Origin: Cerrena zonata
Taxonomy: Eukaryota > Basidiomycota > Agaricomycetes > Polyporales > Cerrenaceae
Assembly (NCBI GenBank): GCA_038087015.1
Contig: JASBNA010000001.1
Location: forward strand, 1,550,001-1,614,000
Direction of reading: 5' to 3'
DNA length: 64,000 nt
The position numbers were made by a program, and so were the translations under genes. How positions within the stretch are numbered: the stretch's first letter is position 1; each line of letters begins with the position of its first letter. Positions 11,914 to 24,000 of this stretch are shown one piece after another. Under the pieces are notes generated by a model. The model was not told the DNA's origin. It ran no database searches and was given only the letters and a program-made list of their open reading frames with translations.

Positions 11914-13561
11914 ATGTCGCGTAGAGTGCTTATTGGATTCGGTGTCGACGTAGATGCAGTTGCTGGATGGCGAGTCTCCATGTTTCACGACAATATTGTT
12001 AGGACTTGTGGTAATCGGGTTCCATGCACAGGCTTGGATCGTATGGTGGCGAAGATTCACCATTGGATATCTCTCGTGTACGCTAAGTGACACTGTCTCA
12101 GCTCATTCAGAATTCTAACGTTACTATCAGGGACTATATGCGGGAGAGGTCGGAGTACCTCGTCTGTTGAAGCTATTTGCAAAGTACAACATCAAAACCA
12201 CATGGTTTATCCCAGGTATGTGATCCTTCAGACGAGTCAATGGTTACTTCTATCGTAATATGGAATAGGGCATAGTTTGGAAACTTTCCCTGAGCAAATG
12301 GCAGCTGTTCGGGATGCTGGGCATGAAATGTGAGCGAGACTACATCGTATGCATTTGATATATACTAATGAGCCGATAGAGGGCTACATGGCTATTCTCA
12401 TGAGGCAAGCTACTACAAAAAAACTACTCGACAGCACGATTGGCTAAATAATGAAGCAACTTTGATAGAATCCCACATCCCTTACGCTTGAGCAACAGAA
12501 GGACATATTGGATCATACCTACAATATTCTGACCTCTTTCAATAACGGGAACCCGCCGAAAGGAAGCGTTGCACCTTGGTGGGAGACTAGTAAAGAAGGA
12601 ACCGATTTGTTATTGGACAAGGGGATTGAATATGGTGCGTGTGAGCCTAAACTTGTCTCCTCTGATAGTCGTTTAACCCAATTTCTATAGATCATTCGAA
12701 CATGGCACACGAGTAAATGGTTTCTGTACACAACCGCTTGACTTCGTTGACTTTTGGCATAGCTCGCAAGCCTACTATCTCAGAGACCAGGATCTATGGA
12801 CGAAGATCGATTACCAAAGTAAGGCGGAAACCTGGATGCAACCATTAGTACGTGGCAAAGAAACAGGCATAGTTGAAATTCCTGCAAATTGGTGAGAAAA
12901 TGTGTATCAATACATTTAGGCCTTACCATTCACCAACGTTCTACCCAGGTATTTGGATGACTTACCTCCGATGATGTATGTCATTCATTCGACAGTGCTC
13001 CTCCGACTCTTCCAATTCACGTCTCATGAAACATAGGTTCATCAAGTCTAGTGCTAACTCACATGGATGGGTCTGTGTTCATTTCACGGTGTCTAAGAAA
13101 CCATGCTTCATTTGTGTTTTTAGGTGAATGCTCGTGATGTTGAGCAGCTTTGGAAGGACATGTTTACGTACCTATACAGGTAAATCTTTTTCTTTTTCAA
13201 ATCTTTTCTTCCAATCAGTATTTTCACGTAGGGAAGAGGAAGACTTTATCTTCCCAATTACGATTCATCCCGATGTTAGCGGGTGAGTGCACGCCCACCT
13301 TCTGTCGTCCCGTTACAACACCTGATTGTAATGATGCAGGAGACCTCATGTGCTCCTCATGCTGGTGCGCCCAAACATAGTAAATCACTGCTCTGTCGGA
13401 AACTGACTTGATCCTTGATTTCGAAGGAGCGATTCATCGAATGGGTTAACACTCACAAAGATGTGCATTGGGTGCCGATGATCGATATGGCGAATGAATT
13501 CAGAAAGAAACGTAGTGCTCCCCCAGATGCAAGGATGCCCGCTGGTTTCCAAGGGGTATGA
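11914..13561 (+). CDS. Polysaccharide deacetylase family protein (NodB-like)
   Basis: Predicted metal-dependent deacetylase of N-acetylated polysaccharide or of a small amide; the substrate is not readable from sequence. Fourteen exons in 1.65 kb: 11914-11969, 12032-12077, 12131-12215, 12269-12329, 12380-12404, 12469-12634, 12691-12712, 12763-12891, 12949-12975, 13037-13070, 13124-13179, 13232-13282, 13340-13364, 13427-13561. They sum to 918 nt, giving 305 aa. Motifs: [12 protein letters not shown] with the metal/catalytic Asp pair, [16 protein letters not shown], then [12 protein letters not shown] carrying the HxxxH metal motif, and GSVAPWWE. No signal peptide, so probably intracellular, unlike wall chitin deacetylases. 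Two introns need GC donors (11970-12031 and 12405-12468); both restore family-typical sequence exactly. Confidence 0.85.
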
Positions 13562-14403
13562 TGGCTGGCCGGGCTTTCAAGTATGTAACATGGGCAATGA
13601 CTTTGCTATGCAGCTAAGGAATGTAATGTGAGTGTGCGGTATGCGTTGAGCTGTGTCGATAAAACGTTGTGATTCTTGGGCACGCCGGCGGCCATGATCT
13701 CTCGTACTTTCTGAATATATACGGTTCATTCGCAGGGTGCTACTCACCTCGCCATTATAGCATTATTCTCCAGGGCAACCTATATTCGGCATCCGGGGTC
13801 TGCAAATTAACTTGTGAATTAATGTTTGACAGGTGTTGTGATTTAGTATCGTGCTGCAAGCCATGTGTTCCACTTTATCACCTTGATCATTCCCCTCACA
13901 TGTCATCGAATTATTTCGATAACCATCTTGGTTCCGAATCAGACAGCCCGATTATATTCATTGTCCGAACTCAACAACACGAACTACGTCAAGCTCAAGC
14001 ATCTTCAATGAATCCTCACACGCAGTACGTAATTCAACGCCCGTAGTAGCCGAAACTCGATTAAAGAACACTAAGCCGAAATCGACATCAAGGGCCACAG
14101 CCTACGGCGCAAGCGGTTGGTACCCTTAGCGTTCCACCGTACCCTCGACTATTCCCTTCACAGTATTTATGGTGGTTCTCTTTCGATTTATTCCCAGCCT
14201 CATGGCAAATATGCAGCCGCTCTTGTTCCAATTCCCCTCCGCTTCGAAGTTAGCCTATGAGACATCTTAAACGCCGCAAGGGTATCCCCGAGGCTGCCTT
14301 CAGCTATTAGGGCGTTGCGTTGCGCTGGACGCCTCCCTACACCCCTCCTTGTTCCTTTAACCTTTAGCCTTACCCTTGTTTGCTTCCTGCTTCCGTTTGC
14401 TCG
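13562..14403. other. Intergenic region
   Basis: 842 bp. A 125-codon open frame at 13669-14046 starts only from TTG and has no recognisable motif, so I do not call it. A CT-rich stretch (about 14320-14400) precedes the next gene. Confidence 0.45.
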
Positions 14404-15276
14404 ATGCAAAACTCAAGTCGCGTCGATTACCGCTCCATGCACAACACTTACAGATCTCCTGAAGATCAATGGTACAATGTCCCATCATCATCATCAACAT
14501 ATCCCAATAGGACAGAGCCTCCACGCGACATACGCCTCTCTCGATTTTCCACTGTAGATGCTATTCGACCACTCCCTCGAGTCCCCACGCCATGTATCAA
14601 AGCTCCTAGACCTCTTCCCGCTGTACCATGCATATCACGACCTATCCCGCGACGTCCCCTTCCAGTACCATCTGTTCAACCCGAGCTGCGTGTTCTCCCA
14701 GTTGATACAGGATCGTCGCGATGTAGGGACCAGCTCACAGCTTCACCAGAGCCCATCGAGTCAATATCACCGTTATGTCTCGACGATGACTACGAAACGT
14801 CGTCTGAAACATCTGAAGAGACAGAGGCTCCAGAGGAATCAGAGGACGACTCGACGGAACCATATGCGCAGCCATGTGATGTTGTCAGAGAAGCCACCCC
14901 TGCTCCCATGGAGATTGTTCTGTACGGACCTTCTAACGGGTATGGAGCAGTACATTTTCAAACGCATTCATATCGGCGGGAATATCTCAAAATAGAAGGG
15001 TCGGCTGTTGGGTTCGACGCTGATGTGGATGATTCAGAGTCTTTGGAGACCTCAGAGTGCACCGCACCTCCTAGCTATCATGGGTTCCCCTACCAGCCCA
15101 ATCATGGTCGATACTTCTCGGAGAAACCACCTGTATGGCACGAAGAGACAAAGCCGAAAACCAATTCGATGATGAAGGGGTTGCTGACTCGGAAATGGGT
15201 GATGGAGAAGAAGGGGAAGAGATACGAGCTTGAGGATGATTACCAGAAGATTATTGGGGCACTTCGTCGACTATAG
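14404..15276 (+). CDS. Proline-rich hypothetical protein, single exon
   Basis: Uninterrupted frame of 290 codons from the first ATG (14404) to TAG at 15274. The N-terminal third is rich in Pro/Arg with repeated RPLP/PRPLPAVP-type motifs that look like SH3-ligand or disordered segments. The middle is acidic (about 14790-14860, Glu/Ser/Thr). The C-terminus is basic and possibly helical (KGLLTRKWVMEKKGKRYELE). No signal peptide or membrane helix. I do not recognise the family. Its intron-free form is unusual for this window, but codon use looks coding and the frame is long. Confidence 0.6.
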   Translation: MQNSSRVDYRSMHNTYRSPEDQWYNVPSSSSTYPNRTEPPRDIRLSRFSTVDAIRPLPRVPTPCIKAPRPLPAVPCISRPIPRRPLPVPSVQPELRVLPVDTGSSRCRDQLTASPEPIESISPLCLDDDYETSSETSEETEAPEESEDDSTEPYAQPCDVVREATPAPMEIVLYGPSNGYGAVHFQTHSYRREYLKIEGSAVGFDADVDDSESLETSECTAPPSYHGFPYQPNHGRYFSEKPPVWHEETKPKTNSMMKGLLTRKWVMEKKGKRYELEDDYQKIIGALRRL

Positions 15277-15798
15277 AGTGAGTTTCTACTACCGATCACC
15301 ACGACATGATGCTTACCGTGACCGGGTGCCCCAGTTCCTGAAGTTTTTTTTCTTGTACATTCTTTGTGTTGAGCCCGCAAGTACGGGATCCCGCTTTTCA
15401 TAGTTCTTCTCAAATTATCCATATCACAAACACTCATTTTTCTTCTTTCTTGGGAATGGGAATCTTAGACAACAGAAGTATTAGGAACATATTAAGCCCC
15501 TAGTTTGTAACCATAACACTCACGCGCCAGTCAATCACTATCTATTGTGCCCTGGTATGACATCAAACATCTTGTATTTGGCGACCTTGTTACGTTTTGG
15601 GCAAAAGTCTGGAGCGTTCAGGCGAACATGAACAACTGCTATAATGGGTAAGCGACGAAGAAGACCGGGTCCGGACCAACCCCGCAGAATTCGAAATCAC
15701 AATAATGATTGAGTTTAGTTAGTACGCTTAGGAAGGTAAAGTGTGGGGTGACAATCGTGACAGTGTTGTCTGTTGACCTCAACCTATCATTAGATGAC
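15277..15798. other. Intergenic region
   Basis: 522 bp without a supported gene or RNA. Confidence 0.5.
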
Positions 15799-17227
15799 AT
15801 GGCCTCTAACGAGAGACGAAGTGATCTTCTCAAGTTCCATCGTCCGAAACTCAGGCTTCCTTCTGGGAACAAAGTTGAACTTACGACAACTCTAAGCCCC
15901 GAGTCTAAACAGTGCGTAGCACGTTTCATACCCTCAACACTTGACATATGTAGTGTCATTTCAGATGTATCAAGAACCTTGCCGGGTATAAACCACCTAG
16001 GTTACCTCTCAGGGTCCCGAAGTCTAGGACCGCGGCAGTGCTTGTTGCATTATTCGTCGGTCGCAAGGGGGACCTTTACGTTCTCCTCAGTCGGTATGTC
16101 CATTACCATTAGAGCGAACACGTCTCGTAGTAACCATCTAAACTTTAAGCCGAGCGACAACGTTACGCACTTATGCTGGTGATACCTCATTACCCGGAGG
16201 TAAATGGGAACAAGGTGACCGTGGTGTTGAATGGACAGCTGTAAGTCACAATAGCTCCAACTTCAGGAACATATTATTATTAGAGTGACTGACACTGGAC
16301 GCTCCCTACCTAGCGCAGAGAGGCATATGAAGAGGTTAGGGGCCAAATTGAATATGCGTTCATTCAATAATAAACCAATGTCCAACGTATAGATTGGTCT
16401 CCCATTAGATCGTCAGAAAGTTCCCCTCCTTTGTATACTTGAGCCTTTCCTCGCGGCTACTCAAGTTATCGTAACTCCGTGAGTTTACTTCACACTTATC
16501 CTGCATGTCAGTTTTATCAATGAATATTAGTGTGGTAGTTCTCGTTCTGGATAACACAATACGGGTACGTACAACCCTTCCCGGCACATTCAAGGTCCCT
16601 CATGTATTTATCACCAACACCCCAGCCTCTCCTAAATTCCCAAGAAGTGACTTCCGTATTCTCTCATCCCCTCGCCTCCTTCCTCAGCGATGAATCACCC
16701 TTCCCCCAAGACACCGAAACCCTAGAAGTCCGCTATCACACCTACAACGACATGAAATGGACCGGGCTCGACGGTGACTTTCGAATGCATCGTTTCCTAA
16801 CGGGCCGTGAAGCAGGAGGTACCAAACCCATCTTCGGCTTGACTGCGTAAGTTTCACAACGACCCTTGATTGTGATTTCCGTTATCCGCTACCACTACAT
16901 TACTCGACGACAGCGGAAGGCTAATCTTCGTGATCATTCAACAGGTCAATTTTAATCCGAGTAGCTATGGTCGGTTACGCACGCGACCCTGAATTCAAAG
17001 TGTCTGCGCCAGACCAACTTTCACAACCCGAACGGATCGCTCACATGTTGAAGCATCATCCTACCTTTCGAGAGGCTGCGATAAAGGAGGGTATCAATCC
17101 TGACAAGACTCCGGATATGTCTCAACTTCAGCGACGAAGGAGGGATGATCGGAGACGTAGGAAGGACTCTCAGGTTAAGCAAACTAAGTTGATTGACCCG
17201 CGGTTGCGTGTTCGAGCAAAGTTGTGA
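15799..17227 (+). CDS. Nudix hydrolase, peroxisomal CoA diphosphatase type (NUDT7/PCD1-like)
   Basis: Predicted to split CoA or acyl-CoA at the pyrophosphate, giving phosphopantetheine and 3',5'-ADP. Eight exons: 15799-15911, 15965-16093, 16150-16240, 16314-16334, 16393-16478, 16531-16564, 16626-16846, 16945-17227. They sum to 978 nt, giving 325 aa. Motifs: AAVLVALFVGRKGDLYVLLSR strand, LRTYAGDTSLPGGKWE, then RREAYEEIGL, the core of the Nudix box, of which RREAYEE is carried alone by the 21-nt exon 4. Downstream it has VFSHPLASFL and MHRF, as in fungal NUDT7-like proteins. The C-terminal 50 residues are basic (QRRRRDDRRRRK). The last residues (RAKL) look like a degenerate PTS1 peroxisomal signal, which fits the family. 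The N-terminal ATG is the first in frame. Confidence 0.88.
16314..16334 (+). other. 21-nt exon encoding the Nudix catalytic core
   Basis: Flanked by CCTAG and GTTAGG. It codes RREAYEE, the Glu-rich metal-binding centre of the Nudix box. The exon is phase 0 on both sides, so skipping it would keep the frame but delete the active site. Confidence 0.8.
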
Positions 17228-17981
17228 TCAATTATCCTTCTCATCTTCTCATTTTCTGGATATATGCATTCGTAATCTATATGGTACTTACTTTTGGTTC
17301 AAGCATTTGAATAAATTACGTCACTGGCACTCGTTCATGTTACCGAGTCGCACAGGTCGGAATCGAGAAGCACATGAGTGAATTGAATGAGATTGTATAA
17401 AAAGACCCGAAACCAAAAAAAAATAGATGTATAAAGATAGGAGCACCAAATTTAACGATACAGCTGTCAATTGTACAAGAGACACGACCACACTTGAATT
17501 GCGTGGGATAGAAAAACACCGTAACATCGAGAAGCGGCGAAGAGGTGGCGCGTGAGCGGGATCAGATGAATAGGAAGAGGGTAAGGCAGGTCAGAGGATT
17601 GAAGGATGTGTGTCAGATGCATAGATTGCGAGATGTCGTAGAAAGTGTGCTCGATAATTAAATATTAAGTGATAATCTAAAGAGTGTTCATGGCAAGAGA
17701 AGGACCAATGCGATACTGTAGTCGTCAAATGAAAGAGAACGGCTAGTCGCTAGTTGGTCGCATTCATCCTCCACGGCGAGTCCGTAATCCGAGAAGCCCC
17801 CCCAAAAAACCCTCGGGAAAATAATGCGATGTCTTGGTGATGTCATGGTGTCATGTCGAACATAAGATGAAGGGCATGAGGGCATGAAGATGTGCACGGT
17901 TGTCCAGTGACGTCGAAGGGCAGTGTAGTGCTTGTATACTTTTACTTTTCCCAAGATGGGAGACGTGCAATGGAACAGCAC
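17228..17981. other. Convergent intergenic region
   Basis: 754 bp between two converging 3' ends. AT-rich near 17640-17680. No gene or RNA seen. Confidence 0.5.
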
Positions 17982-20393
17982 TCAGTACACATGCTTCTTG
18001 ACTCGTCTCAGACGGAGAAGCCACCTCCTTGCACCATGGGCATCAGCTTCAAGGATAGCTGTACGCTTCTCGTCCAACTCGCGGTCTTGCTGTCGAACAA
18101 TGTCACCTTCGCCAGGTCCCCATACTGCGTCAGTGTCCAAGTCCGCTTTCTCGATGGGGATGAAATGGTATGGTGGCTTGACCCAGATCCACTCGTAGAT
18201 CGCGTAGCCAATATAGAGAACGGCGTAGAGAATGACGCCAAGATATGTCGCAATAATGTTCTAGAATTTGTGATCAGAAAATTTAGACAGCGGGTCCGAC
18301 GTTTTATTGGTTACGCTTACCTTCACATCGAAAGGTTCCGCAATAACACTTGCATATCCATCCGCAGTGAACATCAAGATCGTAAGAACGATCGTGAATA
18401 TAGGTAGCAGAGGGAATAACGGCTGTGTATACGGCAAGTCACTCATAAGCCTCCCCTGAACCTTCCAGGCACGACGGAATTGCAGAGAAATAACCCCAAT
18501 GGATCCCCAAGTCATCAAGGACGATATGCCCACAAGATTGAGCAACCATGTGAACACTGCGCCTTCTCCCCATATCGTGGTAAGGAAGGTAAGACCTGAA
18601 ACCGCGAGTGATAACCTATTCAGTGGGAGCAATGAGATATAAGTATAAGACCTGCTGATACCAATAGAAGGCAAGGGAAGGGCAAGGACTTGCCAAACCC
18701 ATCCTAACATGGGAGAAAAGAGACGTACAGAAGAGAAGGCACCGGAACACCCCGTCTGTTCACCCATCCAAAGATAGCCGGAGCCTGACCGGTTCTGGCC
18801 AAGGCAAGGAGCATACGAGAGCTGGCGTAGAAACACGAGTTTGTCGCGGAAAGAACAGCAGTGAGAAGAACAGCATTAACGATGTGAACCGCGGGTCCGA
18901 ATCCGGCACGCATGAAGACAATCGTCAGTGGAGATGCAGCGACATTCGAATCTATAGAGTTTGAACGTGTTAGTATATGTGAGAAAATGCGACCATAATG
19001 GAAATTGACGTACTTTCGGCGGCATTCAACAAGGAAGGGTCAGCATGGTTGATATTCAATCCAATAGTAAGGATCGTGAGGATGTAGAAGAGGACCACGC
19101 GGAAGAAGGTCGCCTTAATCGCGCGGGGAATCGCTTTGTGGGGGGACTTGGTCTCTCCCGCGGCGAGTGAAACAAGCTCTACACCACCGTAAGAGTAAAA
19201 CGCCAATGCAAAGGTTTGAGCAAAGGCGGAGAAACCGCCTATGAACGCCTGTCCATCGTGGAAGTTGGAGAGGCCAGGACCAGGATGTCCGATAACGCCA
19301 CCCCAGTTGTAGATGAGTCCAACGATGATGAATAGGATGACCATAACAACTTTAATCATGGCAAACCAGTATTCGGATTCACCGTAGACTCGGACGTGGA
19401 TAAGCTGCATGGCAAAGATGGGGAAGATGATAATTAAAGCCCACATCCATGGCTTGAGCGCGTCGGTCCAATATTGGAGAATAACGGCTGCAGCAATCAG
19501 CTCACTCGCTATGATAGGCCGTTTAGCAGAATGTTCATGGGACCAAGAAGGTGTATATGTTTGGAAACTTACGTATAGTGAGGGCCCTGTACACATGCAT
19601 CAAATAATGTTCTTTTCAATGATAGAAGCACATTAGCTCACCATTGGAGCCAGTAATTCCAGCCAAGTGTGAACCCCATCGAAGGGGACACAAACCGCGC
19701 CGCAAAGACAGCGAACGTTCCTGATATCGGGATATATGCGGCCATTTCGCCTCTGAGCGGGTGTAAGCGGCGGTCTGCATGCTGAGCAAGAGATAGAGCT
19801 CACAGTGATACAACAACGGCGTAGCAAAAAACGCCGACCACAAAGTAGGACATCAGTGCACTTGCGGGACCAGCTGTTGCAACAGCCTGTGCGTAGAGTC
19901 AGTATATGTTTGGGGGAAACGCATAGTGTATGCAGGGGGCAGCGGAGGTAACAGTACGAATGTGTGGGAGATAGACGGAGAGAGTGAAGAGTATATCACC
20001 AAAAGGGATACGATTAGCCGTCACCTCGCTCCATCACACCCATCGTAGAATTACGGGGTACCGCATGCATATATATTGCACTCACCGATCCTGCGCTCAG
20101 GAAGATACCCGTCCCAATCGTCCCCCCAATGGCTAGTTCGAACGGTTAGTTTGTTGTATGTGCAGTCATGCATTGAGCTTACCTATCATCATGACATGCC
20201 GCTCGCTCATTCCTCTCTGAGTATCATACTGGTGGTCCGCATTTCCGGAGAGTACCCTCTTCCAAAGCGGCTTCTTGTCGGCTGCTTCAAGCGATTCAAC
20301 GAGACGGGGGTCGTCTTTGAGAGGCTCTTTAGGCTCCGAGGTTGATGTCCATGAAGAGGAGGTGCTCCGTGACAGAACTGGAGGGGTAGCCAT
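17982..20393 (-). CDS. Amino-acid permease (fungal YAT/AAT family)
   Basis: Proton-coupled amino-acid uptake at the plasma membrane. Start ATG at 20393; a cytosolic N-terminus of about 60 residues (ends RGMSERHVMMI) runs into IGGTIGTGIFLSAGS, the family signature of helix 1. Later exons give GEMAAYIPISG, GWNYWLQW, the long hydrophobic block at 19560-19020 (FYSYGGVELVSLAAGETKSP, another hallmark), NSCFYASSRMLLALA, and NLVGISSLMTWGSIG. The tail exon holds YAIYEWIWVKPPYHF and ends RVKKHVY before TGA (17982-17984). Twelve helices are expected and all main blocks are present. Introns are short and phases agree at the junctions checked. Substrate cannot be told. It lies head to head with the Zn2Cys6 regulator, with 658 bp between starts. 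Confidence 0.92.
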
Positions 20394-21051
20394 GGGCTAG
20401 CGACTGTCTAGTGTACGGAGAGCACACTTTGATGGAGGGAGGAGACAGAAAAAGCCTGGCTAAAGTGGAGCAGGAGCGCTGGTTTTCGGTCGATTGCTTT
20501 GCGTGATCGTGTGCAAGGAGGGAGACCCTAACCCGGATGGCTGCTCGCGTGGCTTAATTAGTATGGACCGGATAAGGCCATAGCCATCAGGGGCAGAGAA
20601 CCGAGAGCGAGAGAGAGGGCCGAGAGCCGATTGCATGTTTGACCCCGCCTTCTTGACTGCTAATTTTCAGAAACAGCATGTTCCCATTGGCCGACACCAA
20701 CTAGCCACCACAAATCGCCTACAGCAGCGAACACCCGAAGCACACGATACCGTCTTCCTCTAGTCTCCGTATATATACTTCCCCTTAATACTACCCGCAC
20801 TCGCCCTCCCTCTGTCATTCTCGCTCAGACACCAGGCTCAGGTAGGTTCTGTCCCAATTGACGCCATACCCGACATTCGCCGTCCCAACTCCTCCTCATA
20901 ACTAGCACATCTATTTTGCACATTCACACTCACAAAGCCCGACAGAGCCCGAGCCACTTTAAAGAGCCAGGGTCGCTTCCGCCTCCTTTCCGATCTGCAT
21001 CGCGCCCTTTCAACCCTGCTCCAATCGCAAATTCTAACCAGACTTCAAGGA
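20394..21051. promoter_or_regulatory. Divergent promoter region, permease / Zn2Cys6 factor
   Basis: 658 bp between two start codons. A TATA-like ATATATA lies at about 20770 on the regulator side, followed by CT-rich DNA. GA-repeat sequence near 20605-20625 lies toward the permease. Either gene could be regulated from here, including by the neighbouring factor itself. Confidence 0.45.
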
Positions 21052-24000
21052 ATGAAGGAGGAAAAGAAACGGACCAAGTCCGAAGGTGGGCGTGGAACAT
21101 ATGTCCGACAGGCGTGCAATCACTGTCGCAGACGGTACGTTATATATCGCCCATAGATAGTCTTTCTCTCTTTACCCCGCATCTCCCACAGGAAAAGCAA
21201 GTGTGATGGCCAGGAACCTGTCTGTGGACCCTGTCGTGACTCAGGGCGTGAAGCTGAGGTAGCTATGTCATCCCGTTCCCTTCTCGATCGACAGTTCTGA
21301 TGGCCTGCCACACAGTGTACATGGGGTAAAGAAACTGCAAAGAAGGCTCGCACGCAGCAGCACTTCGAGTCCTTAATGAACCATATCAAAGGCTTGGAAC
21401 GACGAGTACATGAACTAGAAGGTGAACTCCAACGAACTCGAGATCCGCATGCACAACCAGAGGCAGGCCCTTCTACCCTACCATCCTCACTAAGCGACAA
21501 AGCTAGCCCTCTTGCCAAGTCAGAGTCCGACGACGCTGATGGTCACCTCGATTCCTCGGGGAATTCCACCGACGGATCTGACATTGATAGGCTCATCGCT
21601 CCCACTCGGAATCTTGTCGTACGTCATACATACCGTCGTTTCATAACGCATATATTCAATTTCATTATCTCATTTTATTTTTAAAGTTGGGCGAACGAGA
21701 TCTGGAGTTGTACGGCCTCACTTCCGCATTCAGACTTGCGCCCGAACGATCTTCAGAATGCTCTTGTCCCGATGAGAACTGTATGCACAAACTGGAACGC
21801 GAGGGCACTCCTGTGTCTCCTTACGTAGACTGGGCTCGACATCTACCCCCGGAATGTCCGTTGCATAGAGAAGAACACGACAAGTACGGCTACATCAACT
21901 TCCAAAGATCTGTACATGCTGACATCAGACATGGTCTAGACTGCTCGATCTCTTCTTCAAATTCTTCTCGGCTTGGTGTATGCGAACTGTCCCTGAATTC
22001 TTCCTTCGGGATATGCTTCGAGCTTTAAGCCTGCCTGCTAATCAACCTGCTTTGCGTACAGCACACTACTCACCTATGCTTCATAACTCTATTCTGGCGC
22101 TTGCTGCAGCATTCTCAGACGACCCCAACAAAAGGGCAATTCCATATAGAGATTATTTTGCCAAGAAGGCAAAAGCTATATTGATCGAGATTGCGAAAAG
22201 CCAAGTCTTGCATGTGTATCTTCGCTCTCGCTATTGGGCAGTTACCATGCAACAAACGGAGAGCAAGGACTAGGTTATTTCTACTTTGGTAAGCACTCTT
22301 ACGAAGCCTGTCAATCAGAGACACGGAAATGAATTCATGGGGTAGGCATGAGTGGGAGAATGGCACAAGCATGTGAGCTTCTAAATGACCTACAAGGTAT
22401 ACATTTCATACTTAAGGACGTACGTCATATAGTAGGATTAGCCGTCGATCCCTCGCCTTGGGTCAAATCTGGCCGGATAAAGGCTTCTGACGCTGTTGAT
22501 CGACATTGGGCATATTGGGAGACTGTTGTACAAGTGAGTGTCCAACTCAACTATAAATTAGGTGTAATGTTTATCCATAAACACCAGGATGTCTGTTGGT
22601 CTCTCTACGTCGGTCGAGACCGATCCTTCATCCATCAAAAAGGAGACTCTCGAACACACCCAGTCCCGTTTGTTGGTAGTGACATCGATAGAGCACCATG
22701 GCATTGCGAACCAGCCAAGTTTCCTCTACAAACAAGCAATGTTGCGAGTGTATTTGCTGCTACTTGTGAGCTCATGCAAGTAGCTGAACGAGTATTAACA
22801 TTCGTGTGAGTACAGGACGTTTGCTGAACCTCTGTGATATGAAATGACGGGTTGTCATTAGAAACGGGCTCGGGAACGTTCAACAGAATCGGATGCAGAT
22901 CGTCAGTGAACTCGAGTATGTTTTGTTTCCATGATGATCGGTATTTGTTGTGTACTCATCATTCTGTCTTCGAAGCATCGAGCTGAACGCGTGGAAAGAC
23001 AATTTACCACCGGAAATTGATTTGACTGCATCAACCAGACCTATGGCTTTACCACATCGATTGACGCTTCATCTGGCATATTGGTGGATGCTCATTCTCC
23101 TTCATCGACCGTTTTATAGACGAACCAAGTCTGATACTTCGGGAATAGATATTGACCATGCTAAGGTAGTATGGTTTCTGAATATCTATAATTATAGCAT
23201 CACTAAACAATAATTGTTTCCAGTTGGCCAACCGAGCCGCAGAGAATATCATGATGATAGCCACCGCCTGGCATAACAACATCTCCCTCCGATTCTGCCC
23301 GCTCACGATTGTCCAAATCGTCTTCTCGGCAGGCACTGTCTTCGTCCTTAGTGCCATCCAAGCAATTTCGGGACCCCGTCTCGGGCGTGTCACCCTTTTA
23401 GCATCCCTACGTCAAATCAAGCAATGCATGGAGTACCTCGACGAAATCGGTATCTCCTGGGTATGTGCACTGAGCGTCAAGAATATCCTCATCAACTTGC
23501 TGGATATGCAGCTCAAGCCAAGATTGCAGCTGCGTTCAGGAGAGACAGGGTTGAAATCTGAAGTTGTTCATCCGACACCTTACGGTCCATCCCTACCACA
23601 AAATCCTCCTTTGCATTCTATGCCTCATAATCATAGCCCTACAGGGAGCGATACTAGTCATTCACCGTCCGCTGGACAAAGCAACTTGTATGCTGCTTCG
23701 TTGCATGCAGGAGAGTGGCCGATGAACATGATGGATGCTGTTCGAGATGCTATGTCCACGATGACTAGCGGCCCTTCTGCCGCTCTGAACTTGAATCCTC
23801 CGGTACAACAATCTGCAGAACGTCGACAATCGTTGTTTAACGGTAGTAGTACACCTCACCCGCCACAGAACTATTCGCCTCCTAGTATGAACCAGATGAA
23901 TCAAAATAACAACAGTGGTGGTAATAGTGGCTACAACCCCAACAACGATACCTTGATGAACCTCAACGTGAACTCAACACACCCGAACACTAACCTCCGC

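Noticed and set aside
12691..12762. Stop codon in the deacetylase after NMAHE, suggesting a pseudogene
   Set aside because: The stop lies in a 50-nt intron (12713-12762, GTAAAT...GCATAG). Splicing restores the family sequence.
13669..14046. 125-codon frame
   Set aside because: Begins from TTG, no motif, Cys-rich by chance.
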